This document shows, one piece after another, positions 33,938-45,300 of a stretch of DNA of 64,000 bases. Both the position numbers and the translations under genes were made by a program. Positions within the stretch are counted from its first letter, which is position 1; each line of letters begins with the position of its first letter. Below the pieces are notes generated by a model. It was not told the DNA's origin and ran no database searches. It saw only the letters and a program-made list of their open reading frames with translations. The stretch comes from Byssochlamys sp. IMV 00236 (taxonomy: Eukaryota > Ascomycota > Eurotiomycetes > Eurotiales > Thermoascaceae): contig MSJH02000830.1 of the NCBI GenBank assembly GCA_001931875.2, positions 186,001-250,000 on the forward strand. The letters are read 5' to 3'.

Positions 33938-36540
33938 ATGAGTCGCTACCTGACCCCCTCAAAGGTCGCGCTGTTGTGCGTGATCTCGGTCTATGTTGAA
34001 GGAACCGTCCCCAATTCCTCCGCTATACCAGTTCTCTCATTTGTTGTCTCCAACCTGTTTCCTCCAGACCATACAGAAAATGGTCCATTCAAATGGGATA
34101 TGCATCATGCTGTGTCGATCGATCAATTCTACGAGGCGTTATCAGCCCATGTATCTTCGATACCTGGTCGCTCAGTCTGGGATATTTTCCTCAAGAAGAT
34201 ATGGTCAATAGACAGCTGCGATGCTCTACAGAGCTATTTCGAAAATATATCTTCGATGCTCGTCAAGACGCGAGAGGAGCAGCTTCGCGATAGAGATGAT
34301 GGTATCGCTCCAGAAACGGGCCGGATGCTGCTCTCACGGTCATCGCCTCTAGGCGTATTTGTGAGAAGAGCTCAATTGGAATTCACAAGGCTTCAATTCC
34401 ATGACTCAGTGAATTTATGGAAGGGGTTTATCAAGTATCGCCTGGAAACATACCGCGCGTGGGCTAGGAAGAACCCGTCAGCTGAGCAGACGGCTGTTGA
34501 TATCAATCTTCTGGAGCTAGGACTTGCTCCCAGCAGCCCACTGGCGCAGGTGATGTACGATAACATCATGGAAGGATCGGAAGATGATATAATTGTCAGT
34601 ACGAAAGATGTAGAAAGACTGTTAGAGTTCCAAGTTGGGGAATTGCAAAGTACGGCCGTATCTCTTTTCTGCAAGGGCTTTGCTAATGGGACACAGGACT
34701 TGGAGGACGAGTGCCTGACGAAGTGAAAGTTCAACTTGAACGTATAATCTCGTCCGGGGTTACCATTCCAAGTCTATCTCATTACCTCCGGTATGTTACT
34801 CTACCATATCCTTGGCCATTCAAGCGGCTGACAGTCTAGATTTCTCGACTCCTGGAGGGCAGGGGACTATTTATCTGCTTTCGACAATCTTCACCGTTAC
34901 TTCGACTATACAATGCACAGTCATGATCGCAGCTTTTATCAGTACGCATTGCTAAACCTTGCTATCCTACAGGCAGACTTCTCTTGTTACAGCGAAGCTA
35001 TATCTGCGATGCAGGAGGCTATCTCCATTGCGCGAGAATCGCACGACATGAACTGTTTAAATTTCTGCATGAGCTGGCTTTATCACTTTGGAAAAGCATT
35101 CCCGCAGGAGATGGCGGGTGTCCAGAATGCCGGCCGCCTTGGGACAGAAAAAGAGGGCCTAGCCTTCCTGAAGGCGAAGGCAAAGGAGACGGAAATGTGG
35201 AGCCTTTTGAGCACAACACTTCTGAGTGAAGCAAAACTGCAGGCTCAACGGGTATTTATCTCGATATTTGCTTATGCTCTTCAGCCAGCTGACTACATAT
35301 ACAGGGCGAAGGGCTTGCATTGGCTTTTGAGAATATTGTCAAGGCCTCCCATCTTAACGTAACGAAGCACTTGAAGAACTCGATGGGTCCTTTATTGTTG
35401 CTCCAGATTTCACTGTTCGCTAGGATAGGTATGAAAGCCGCAGGTGCTTTCTATAATAGACTAAGCTGACTACTTGTAGGTCTCACACATCTATCGTGGA
35501 TACAGTGTGAGGTTTTCCGTGAATGTTACGCGGATAAGGCTTTACTTGAGGACTTGCTTAGGAGCATCTTCCGAAGCTGTCAGATAGTAAGTATCAAACT
35601 TCCACCAGAGCAAAACAATCACTAACATATCTGAAGCTCGCACAAAAAGGTTGTTATAAGGAGGCCATAGCACGCGTCAATGAGATCTCGCCAGAGATAC
35701 TTCGCTCAATGAAAGCAAACCAGCATTGGATATATCTCTCAGGTATCCTAGAATTGAAGAGACAACTACATAGGTAAGACGGTCTATTCTATATTCGGGC
35801 ATGCTTACCTGACCATTCCTAGAAACAACATAGAATCTGCTGAGAGTTTGTTGTCACAACTTCAATCCATCCAGCTCCCCGATGTGGACATATCCAGCAA
35901 TCTTACTCTTCTCGAAATCGAACTCAGCGGCCGGAAGGGAGAATACGGACACACCTTACAGTTAGTTGAAGATGCTGCGCAGCCTTCACAAGAGGAAAAT
36001 TTCGACATAGTTTCGCAAGTCAAGTTGCTATGCCTGAAAGTCCAATTTCTGATCAAAATGGGCCAGCCGCATCGTGGGTTATCGTTAGCCGTTAGAGCGA
36101 CCAGCATCGCACACCGATCGAGAGTGTTGGCTGGCCTCTGGGAAGCGCTTTGTGCTCTCGCAAGCGTACTCCTCCACCTGGAGGAATTCGAAGCATGCGC
36201 TGAAATAGTGGAAAGCATTATGCCACAGATCCTTGAAGTTGAAGATAGTGATCTAGCCGCGCGTTCCTATTCGCTCCTAGCAGACGCGAACATGGGACTT
36301 GCAGGAAAACTGTTGAAAGATGGAAACGGAGACCCAGCTGGGAAAGATTATATGACCCGTGCCCTCGAATATCTCCACAGCGCTTGTGATGGCTTCGAGG
36401 ATATCGAGAACCTGACTGGGCAATGCGAGACGGTGGCGAAGAAAGCGACAATCATGCACCTGTCTGGAGATCTCTTGTTGGCGAATGATTACGCTGCGAA
36501 GTATCTGGATCTTAGAAAGCAAAGCGGTGATACAGCATAA
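33938..36540 (+). CDS. apc5: Anaphase-promoting complex subunit 5 (TPR protein)
   Basis: Seven exons (33938-34649, 34697-34790, 34840-35251, 35305-35428, 35480-35586, 35637-35773, 35823-36540) give about 767 residues. It starts MSRYLTPSKVALL. The Apc5 hallmark lies across the second and third exons: LSHYLRFLDSWRAGDYLSAF then DNLHRYFDYTMHSHDRSFYQ, followed by tetratricopeptide-like helices (EAISAMQEAISIARESHDMN; CMSWLYHFGKAFPQE; FENIVKASHLNVTKHLKNSM). The APC/C is the ubiquitin ligase that drives anaphase and mitotic exit; Apc5 is a scaffold in its platform. In many Pezizomycotina APC5 lies close to the mating-type locus, as here. Confidence 0.93.
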
Positions 36541-37702
36541 CAGACTTCATTGCTAGCAATTGCTACAAATGCTACAAATGCGATTCTATATCGCAGCTCT
36601 AATGTGATTCAGCTTAAATAACGCGAAACGTTTCTCAGATTTATCATATTCCTATATCACCCGATACCAAGTCAGTCCTGGATAATGTCTTTCCAATTTT
36701 CTCAAGTTCAACTATTTTAAGAATCACCCACAGCTTCTTCTTTCATTAAATCTTTCTGAACCCCAGTATTCAATGCCTGGTTGCCTCCACTGACTCTTCA
36801 TCTTCGATCTCACTTATCGCTCAAGAGCCAGGGTGACTGTCGTCAGAATCTCTTCCCCCTCTCTTTATGTACATTTATCCAAGCCATTCACCTCGTCATA
36901 TAGGAGAATGAAATGCATTTCAGATATGTTTCTTCTTGGCTTCTCTCTCTCTCACACTCTCACACACACACACACACACACAAATGACCTCTCTAATATC
37001 AAAATAAGACACGTTATGGAGCTGAGGCTTTGAACAGACAGCTCTTGACTCACTAAATCTACTATGGCTCTTCCCGCTACTTCTTGCCTTCGAGGCCTCC
37101 TGCTCTTTCTTGATTATTCAAAACTCCAAGATCCGCTCGTGCGTACGGAAACAAATTGTCTTGCGTCGGTTTTTTGTTGGATATTATAACATCCACCCTC
37201 TACGAAATTTGCAGTATCATCTCGGTTGACTGGTCTGCTTGGTTACTACCCCTTCTGGCTAAGGTAATTAACTTATTACTCCGGATTAGTACCACACCGT
37301 GGACACAACAGAAGCGAAATTGGCGTCTGAACGTGAGATTGATTATTGTCACCTATGAATGACCTCTTACTAGTTCTGCTAACAACTTGTGATTCGGGCT
37401 CTCATCTAGCGCTGCAGACGAACGTGAGATATCTACATCGAGTTCCGGCGGTTGGGAACTTCTAGGATTCTACAAAAGATGGATGTGAATGACTCTTCTT
37501 GTACATTGCTTGGTCCACTGACAAATTACATAGGAAAGACGGAAAGTGTGTGCAGATGAAATTCATCGTCCGGTACTCTACTTTCCCCTGCGTCATCCAC
37601 GCTACCTCTACTCTGATTTGAGTGCGTCAGAATTCACATTCAGCTTCATACCCGAAAGATTCGACATCTGGGTAATCGTTGAAAGTTGGAGGCTGGAGGC
37701 AC
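36541..37702. other. Intergenic between convergent APC5 and COX6a, with CA microsatellite
   Basis: About 1.16 kb without a supported gene. It contains a CT/CA simple repeat (listed separately). Short frames such as 37156-37362 have no protein character. Confidence 0.55.
36942..36983. repeat. CT/CA dinucleotide microsatellite
   Basis: CTCTCTCTCTCACACTCTCA leading into about ten CA units ending at 36983. Expected to be length-variable between strains and therefore a possible linked marker for the mating-type region. Confidence 0.9.
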
Positions 37703-38511
37703 TTAAGCGGCCTTGTCCTTGTTGTGGTAGTTGACAGAGGGGTTCCAGCTATACCATCGTTAGCAAATTGAAGCCCAAAATCTATCAAGCGCACAATTTT
37801 TGTCGAGAAAGTTGCGACGCATATAATGCACATCTGCACATCATCGTCGACAGCAGCGAGCGTTGTGTGTGATCAAAAATCAACTATGCGAAAAAAACAA
37901 CAATACTTACAAGAACGTCTAGGGGTTCCACGAAGTCAGCGACAGCATCATTATACGATTATGCTTATACGAGGCTGGTCACTTACCTTGTCGCCATCGC
38001 CCCAGGGGAAGTTCTTGGTGCGGATGTTTTGATAAGCATACTCGGTACGCTCCTCAAGTGGGGGCATGTGCTCCCAGTGCTCCCAGTGCTCATTCCAAAG
38101 GTTGTAGGCATTGATGCCACCGAGGATCAGGCAGGGAACGACAGCGCTATTTCATTGTGAGCCTATTGCTAACTTCAATAGTTTTCGGGCCTCCGGCTCC
38201 TGCTTTGGCTAGGTGACATACTAGATAGAGAGCTTTCTCCAGAGGTCTGGCAAGCATTGAATTAGTAATGAGGCATTGTGATACATATGAAGCCGCCGGG
38301 AACCATAAGAGATATTGCGCAACTCACCACTAGTGGCAGCAGCGTGTTCCTTGACGGCTGCACGCTCACGGTTGAACTCATTGTCGACCACCCACGGAAG
38401 CTTGGGCTCGGAGCTGTTGAAGCGTCTCTGGACAGCATTGCGAGCAGGAGATGCCCGCAGCTGCTGAGCAGCGCGCTGGGATAGACGGAGGACACTGCGT
38501 TGAGAAAGCAT
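37703..38511 (-). CDS. cox13: Cytochrome c oxidase subunit 6A (COX13), with an 8-nt exon
   Basis: Five exons (38511-38328, 38246-38222, 38146-37987, 37918-37911, 37748-37703) give 140 residues. The presequence (MLSQRSVLRLSQRAAQQLRA, then RRFNSSE) is mitochondrial. The mature part reads DLWRKLSIYAVVPCLILGGI with one membrane helix, then NLWNEHWEHWEHMPPLEERT, EYAYQNIRTKNFPWGDGDK, and ends TFFWNPSVNYHNKDKAA, the subunit VIa signature. It is a peripheral nuclear-encoded subunit of complex IV in the inner membrane. Exon four is 8 nt (ACGTTCTT), between good AG and GTAAGT signals; without it the conserved FFWNPSVN end cannot be made. Divergent from APN2, 340 bp away, the common arrangement next to fungal MAT loci. 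Confidence 0.95.
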
Positions 38512-38851
38512 GGTTACGGTCAGTCGAAGTGTGAAGTGAAGCGTCGTCGGGATCGCTGGAGGTTTCAATGTTTGACGAACTCGAAGTGAGCCGTTTAGCG
38601 TTCCCGTGATTCGCCGGAGGGCCGGAAAGGGCGACTTCTGCTTACATAATCGGAGTGGCCTGATGTCACCGCTCTCCAGCATCACGTGCATCTTGGCACG
38701 CGAAAGATATACCAACCTCGACATCTGCGCGTCACTGGCTGTTGCCCAAGACAAAGCTTTAAAGAGTGGCATCCTTCTTCATTACCACTGGGACGCGGCT
38801 TGTTGCCGTATATGGGGGAGATATGCAGTCCTGGGGCCGCAGACGGTGAAG
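38512..38851. promoter_or_regulatory. Divergent promoter region, COX6a / APN2
   Basis: A compact 340-bp space between divergent start codons, so the two promoters must overlap or abut. GC content is higher than in surrounding spacers. No specific site recognised. Confidence 0.6.
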
Positions 38852-41073
38852 ATGGGGTTCCGTATTGTCACCTGGAATGGTAAGTCGTATACATGTCCTT
38901 TCTGAGTGCATTACGTATCGAGATGCATTTCTCGTCTAATCATACATGCTAACTATGGCTTTAGTCAATGGTATCCGGTAAGAAGCACCGCACACACTTG
39001 TTACCACTGTGATTCTGGCCGAAGTATTGCTCTAACTCCTACGTAGAAACCCGTTCGGATACCAACCTTGGCGCGATAAACGTACATTCGAGGCGAGTGC
39101 CTAATCTTGTTAATGCGCAACAGTACGCTAATCGTCAAGTGTGAAGGCTATGTTCGATGTCCTCGAAGCAGATGTCGTCGTGTTTGAGGAGACCAAAATA
39201 CAGAGAAAGGACCTGCGGGATGATATGGTATTAGTGTCGGGATGGGACTGCTATTTTAGTCTCCCGAAAATCAAGAAAGGTCAGTCATGCCGAAGCCGCA
39301 GAATGATCTGAAAGTGACATAGTGCAGGCTATTCTGGTGTGGTAATATACACTCGCAATGCGACATGTACACCTGTACGCGCAGAAGAAGGCGTGACCGG
39401 GATCCTCAATAGACCGGGCTCTTCCACCCCTTATCGTGATCTTCCTGAGGATCAACAGATCGGAGGCTATCCAACTGCAGAGCAACTGAGTGAATACGAG
39501 GTCGATGCCGCTTCACTTGACTCGGAAGGTCGTTGCGTGGTTCTCGAGTTTCCTGCGTTTGTCCTGCTGGGTGTTTACTGTCCTGCCAACCGGGATGAGA
39601 CCCGCGATGGATTTCGTCTGAGCTTCTTAAATGCCTTAGATTCTCGTATACGGAATCTTGTGGCTAGCGGGAAGAGAGTGGTTTTGACTGGTGATATCAA
39701 CATTTCGAGAGCTGAGATTGACGCGGCGCACGCCACAGAAGCTGTTCGGAAACAGAAACTGACCGAAGACGAATTCGTTTCATCACCAGCGCGACGTATC
39801 TTTAATCAACTGGTGTTGGATGGGAAAGTCATTGGCCCTAGAGACGAGGGTAGGGAGAAACCTGTGCTTTACGATATATGCAGGGCTTTCCATCCTGACC
39901 GTCGGGGCATGTATACGTGCTGGGAACAGAAGATCAATGCTAGACCGGGAAACTATGGCTCAAGAATTGATTACGTTCTTTGTAGCCTGGACATGAAGGA
40001 CTGGTTCTTCAGTGCAGATATACAACCAGGACTTATGGTACGCTTCTCTCGGGATCCAGTGATATATTGCTAACGTTTCTGGAGGGCTCTGATCATTGCC
40101 CTGTGTATGCAGTACTCAAAGATGTTGTTCCATTTGGCGGAACCGACGTGGATATTCGGGACATCATGAACCCACCTGGGACATTTGTGAACGGAAAACG
40201 CCAACGAGAATATTCGACGAGGGACCAACTGCCGCTGTCGGGACGATTAATTCCAGAATTTGATAGACGAAGGAGTATCAAGGACATGTTTTCCCGTAGA
40301 GCACCTGCGTCTGGGGGACGGTCTCCGGTCTCTCTCCCGCCACAGCCGAGCCAGGACCCAATAAACAAGACGGTGCCACCACCAGCGGCACAGCACAACC
40401 TAGATAGCGCAGGGGTTCCAAAAGATTGGATCACAAGCTCTAGTTCTCAAAGGCTACCCAAGCGTGATGCTAGCCCTCCAGCTGGGAATGTTGATACTGC
40501 TGGATTCCGTCCGGTCAAGAGATCTAAATCTGCCACTGGTGCTGCTCCTGGGGCATCTACTAAAAGCCAGCAGAGTTTAAGGGGCTATTTCAAGTCCAGG
40601 CGGGATGAAACTGAAGCAACAGGTGGTTCATGAGGCCCGCAGGAAAGTGTACCGATAGCTGACCTCGGTGTCTATATGCAGTGACGCGGCCATCCTTATT
40701 GCGAGCATCGACCGGTATAGCAAATTCTGTAGAGCTAAAGGACGGCCCGTCAACAAAAACGTCTGCCGCCCCTCTTGAAAAGAGTACATGTGCCACGAGT
40801 TCCGATAAGACATCTTCAGAGGCCACCGCTATTATTGATCCCATCGTCAGCAAAGAGTGTTGGGCAAAGTTATTCAACAAAAAGCCTCCACCTAAATGCG
40901 AGGATCACCAAGAGCCCTGCATCAGTATGGTTACCAAGAAGCCAGGTATTAACCGTGGTAGGATGTTCTGGATGTGTCCTAGGCCGCTTGGACCTAGCGG
41001 GACCAAGGAAAAGGGGACACAGTGGCGTTGCTCGACTTTCATTTGGGCGAGCGACTGGAACTCTCCAGACTAA
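38852..41073 (+). CDS. apn2: AP endonuclease Apn2 (exonuclease III family) with PIP box and GRF zinc finger
   Basis: Seven exons (38852-38879, 38965-38977, 39047-39092, 39147-39279, 39328-40037, 40085-40622, 40682-41073) give about 619 residues. The endonuclease-exonuclease-phosphatase core is clear: RIVTWNVNGIRNP, VVVFEETKIQRKDL (catalytic Glu), LLGVYCPANRDETRD, RVVLTGDINIS, NYGSRIDYVL and GSDHCPVYAVL (catalytic His). A disordered linker carries QQSLRGYF, a good PCNA-interacting box, and the C-terminus is a GRF zinc finger (PPPKCEDHQEPC ... GRMFWMCPRP ... WRCSTFIW). It repairs abasic sites and 3' blocked ends in the nucleus. Exon two is 13 nt and the third intron (39093-39146) uses a GC donor (GAG|GCGAGT). 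APN2 is the usual MAT flank in Pezizomycotina. Confidence 0.95.
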
Positions 41074-44014
41074 TCCAGAAAGCTGTACGGCATGGATAAA
41101 CGTATTTTAATTAGAGACATGCGGTATCGTGTTTGCTGGCATCGGTAACGGGCTTGTGGAATAAGGGCCGACTTCTATGAGAGGAAGTCAGACTATCTTG
41201 GCATTCTTCAGTGAGCAGTCACGGCTCCAGCAGAACACCTATTTTGACAAATACCAGAATTGTCATCTTCGACATTGTTGATACGGAACAGAAAAAATCC
41301 CTCGCATAATTACTAACAATCTCTATGGTATCTCATGACATCAGTGCATTCCGCGCGCGCTCGCCAGGTTCAGTTGCGCATAGGATATATCACTTTGAGT
41401 CTCAAGAAAAACGGCATAATAGATAGACACTAGAGGCGCTAATAAATCACAGCTAAATCAGTCTGCGTTCTACTCTCCAACTGCATTTGCATATGACAGT
41501 ATACCAATATTACAATGATAATGTACCGATAATTGAAACCTCTTCTGGAAAGAATGCATAGCTTGACTTTATCGCAACAGAAACACGATTTTACATACAG
41601 GGATATTAACTATGAAGATTTACTTCGGAAAACAGCACAACAGTGTAAGTAACAGCATACGAGCCTTAAACCACAGTGAATGGGATGGGACGTTAATGCC
41701 TCTTGGATATAGGTTCCTGCGCAGACAACACGAAGTGATTCGCTAGAAGCCCGACATCTTTTAACACGGTGCTGGTTCCGAGTGTCTAGATGATCCGTTT
41801 CCCTAAACAAAATATATCTGATGCTATGCCGTTTGTTAGAATCAGCGTACGAAATCATTACTTGCTAAAGGGTGCTTGTCTCCCTATGTGTCCTAGTATT
41901 TGAACATCAAGTCGAGCAATCGATTTTTTGGGCTGGTGGCCACATTTAGCGGTCATAAAGTCTCCGTCATTGACACCTGTGAATCTTTGTGACGGTAAGA
42001 TATCTCACTGAAGCTTGCGGACTCTGTCAAAAGCTATTGTTACCTCCGTAGACAAGACTTAAAGTCAACGACCCGAGGGACAATAAGATACCAAATGTTT
42101 AGATCATATTCGTCCTTCGTGCTTATTTAATTTGTAGTACGCTATCCATCTCGCTTAAAATGGCATAAAAGATTTATTAGACACATGTATATGTGCAGAG
42201 TCATTTGATAATGTTAGTCCCCTTGGGACTTATAGTAATAATTCCCTGACATAATGATACTGTTGAGAATATTCTTCGCAATTTCGTGAATATTAGAACG
42301 CAAATGCGCCTGCGATCTTTTCTTCCTGCCCTCGGGGCTGTGATCTCAAAACATTCCAGAATTCGACGCATGGAATAGACTGGGCTACGAATACACCCGG
42401 TGTGTATTTGAATTTTGGTTGTTAGTTGAACGAATGAATGGGATAATTCTTAAATCCCACATAAACAATTTATTTGAGTATAGTCATTCTGGTGTGTGTC
42501 TCACGTGAAGCTGCCAATATGCTTTCATTCTCACTGACTAGCCTCGATGAAGATGAGTATTTAAAAGAGTTTCCAACCGCAAGGGAGAATATTTACATGT
42601 CTCTTCCATTGTCTTGTATTTGGATTCTGCTTGAAGAAATATGCAGTTTACATTACATGGAAGCCCACATCGTTGGTGCCACGGGCACAGATTAGTTTCT
42701 ATACCAGGAAACCATGGTTTTGGGAGCACTTCTGATAGCTTGACATAAGATGGTGGCGCAAAGGGAGAAACACGTAAGAGACCAATCGACCTTCCATCGG
42801 AGATTAAAATACAATAAATGGGAATTTGATCAAATACGTGAGACAGTGAACTTGTTGGTAAAAACTTCAGACGCAGCTAAATCAGACTGGGCCCCCTTGC
42901 TAGACGGGTTAACGAGTAGGGGTTTCCTTTGAGCAACGTACTGAAATAGACAGACAAATTGCAGACTCGCATATTTACATTCGGTTCTCATGGAGACATC
43001 GAATTCTTGACATATAACCCGAAAGAATCATTTGTTGCGAGTACTTATTAGCCGAGTACATCAACGCCAGCAAAATCTGTATCCATCCCTGGGTAAAGAC
43101 TCCATCTCTGAAAGGCATGTCGCCATTGGTGGGTAGATCTGCATTTTCTCACATCATCGGAGATTAATGCGATCCACATCCCAGTACAAATAAACAGAAA
43201 CGTCTCTAAAAAGAAGAAGAAGAGAAGAGAAGAGAACTGCTGTCCCAGCTGACTCATTATCCATCTAACCATCCACAATCGTTGCAAGCCCCGCATAGGC
43301 CGTAATGCACAGAGCTTAAAGTTCAGGCTGGACCGGAATGACTAGGTTTATATGATAGACTTATCCAGTCATTAGGAACTGTATGACCTGGTAATTCTCG
43401 GATTGTCCTGATTAGGCTTGACCCGGACGTGGCTCGTTTAAAATGCATGCTCGGTTCTTATAACGGTACCAAACGTCTGAGGTGCAGTGTATAAGCGTTG
43501 TTCGTCATATCCCTCCAGGGTATCTGCAGGAAAAGATTATCAATCGCGTTTCACCACTAATAACTGCCTCCTAGATAGCCAAAAGGTAGGGACGATATCA
43601 GAATAAATACCTATCATCAAGGAAAGCTGTGCTGGTTCCGCAACGTCTGCGAAACCACGGAAATCTGGCTGATGCTGTAACTTCTTAGATGAGATCGACA
43701 AGCAAAAATGATCAAGCTTTGAACCATTTCAGTTAACTTACCGGAAACCATATGTTTGGGGAACTTGTGAACTGGGGTCAGTCAGTCGAGAATAATAGAC
43801 TTTAGGAAAACTTAGCATCCATACTCGGACCATTTCGTGTCGTAAACCGAAAGAAGGCACCTGATCTTTCATTGTCGGAATCTCCTTAAAGTGAGTTAAA
43901 ATCATCAATAGCACTAAGTAGGAGTATATCTAATGACTTACCTGAGTTGTATATGCTTGCGAAGGATCAGACGAGAGGCTCCCTGGGATTGCGGTCTTCC
44001 CCAACGCATTGGTG
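41074..44014. other. 2.9-kb gene-poor spacer, APN2 side of the MAT1-1 region
   Basis: AT-rich, with no open frame longer than about 80 codons that looks real outside the edge of the next gene. Small frames at 42474-42695 and 42750-42932 (MVAQREKHVRDQSTFHRRLK...) are unrecognised. I looked on both strands for an HMG-box (MAT1-2) remnant and saw none. It likely includes the idiomorph border, which cannot be located without the opposite mating type. Confidence 0.55.
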
Positions 44015-44823
44015 TCACATTATTGCTTCCTGTTTCCATGAGAAGCTTACCTCTCTGCACTTTTTCTCCGTCTCTCTTGCCTTTGAATGCCATTCTCTTA
44101 GGATACACACAGCCCCAGGAGGAAGTATGCGAAAGGATGAACTCCCGGAAGGGGTGGCAAGTGAGTCCGGCTTTTTGTCGTAGAAGATACCTCGAGCATC
44201 GAGACCGCTTCCAGGGGCGCCATCCATTAGAAACTGCTGCCACGAATTCAAGCGTGGATCATAAGTAGGATGCTGAATAGCCAGAATTATCTGTTGTTCC
44301 GCGCTATGAATTCTTTCCCAGCAGAGACTTTGGTGCATCTTTTTTGCGGCCGAGAGGGTTCTTTTATGGTTGATGCTGATTCTGTTTTTAATAGAACAGA
44401 GAAATCTCTTTGCTGAGTCTGAGGATGGATACAGATTTTGCTGGCGTTGAAGTCGACGGAGCTCGGGAACCACAACTAAAAGAGTAGATGTAGCTTCCTC
44501 GATAGAAAGATACACGTCCTCCAAAATAAGGTCAAAAAGTGATGGCTGAGGATTAGTTTTGTGGATCGGCCTGTCAGATTCCTGGATGCTCAAGAAGACA
44601 AACTGGAAAACCTGTGCATAGGCTTCTTCCACGGCTTCTTCCAGTTCGCAAATGAATTGTTCAGAACTTTTCCGGAGCACCTGACCATTCTCTGAGTAAA
44701 GTCAGCACCCGGGCGTTTCAAACGCTTTGATGTCATACCATCTAACTGTCCTCTGTCATGTTTCCATGTATGACAGTAGCTAGGCTTCTTTGGCTCCATT
44801 GGTGATTCCTGAATGCTCTCCAT
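44015..44823 (-). CDS. Unrecognised gene inside the MAT1-1 region (possible MAT1-1-4 counterpart)
   Basis: Two exons (44823-44739, 44691-44015) splice in phase (GATG|GTATGA ... TTTACTCAG) to about 253 residues. It starts MESIQESPMEPKKPSYCHTW and continues DENGQVLRKSSEQFICELEE. The middle is helical and hydrophobic (DLILEDVYLSIEEATSTLLV, then VVPELRRLQRQQNLYPSSDS) with a basic stretch FLCSIKNRISINHKRTLSAA. I recognise no domain. It is divergent from the alpha-box gene, 478 bp away. Some Eurotiomycetes (Onygenales) have a second MAT1-1-specific gene named MAT1-1-4 in this position; equivalence here is inference from position, not sequence. The clean intron and long open frame argue that it is real. 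Confidence 0.65.
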
Positions 44824-45300
44824 TATCGATGATGCCGTGCTGCTGGAGATTAGGAATTTCTAAAAGGCTCGAAAATTGAAGATGGCCGAGAAATATCTGA
44901 CATGTGCTTGGTACATAAAGCGCATCTCATATCCACAAGTTTGTGTAGGGGATTAGGGAATCAAGAGGTTACATCTGTGGTGTGCATATCGGCCCCAGAG
45001 TGAAGGACTCCCGTCCAAGTGAATACAACACAATTCTTTGTTTTGTACAAAGTCTTGCCAGCCACCAAGGCCACAGCGACATGACAGTAGTGTCAAGTAG
45101 GAACACTTCTACTTGAGCTCTTTTCTTGTCTTGTCTTCTCCGTCTTCCTTTCTTCCTGAAAAAAAGCTCCTTTCTCGAGCCAGACAGTTCTCATTGTCCT
45201 AATTGCATTTCCTTTTCACTTAGGAGATAGAAGATCGATCAAACCTCTACGAAGGCTTCACTGAAAACGAAGAAATATCAAGAGAAAGCTATTCATCACC
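44824..45300. promoter_or_regulatory. Divergent promoter between the MAT1-1 gene pair
   Basis: The 477 bp between the start codons of the unrecognised gene (-) and MAT1-1-1 (+) must serve both, suggesting coordinated expression. The MAT1-1-1 side (45110-45300) is CT-rich then A-rich just before CACCATGG, an excellent start context. Confidence 0.6.

Noticed and set aside
41074..44014. Remnant of a MAT1-2 HMG-box gene beside MAT1-1
   Set aside because: I read both strands for the HMG-box pattern (RPxNAYILYR-like) and found nothing comparable.
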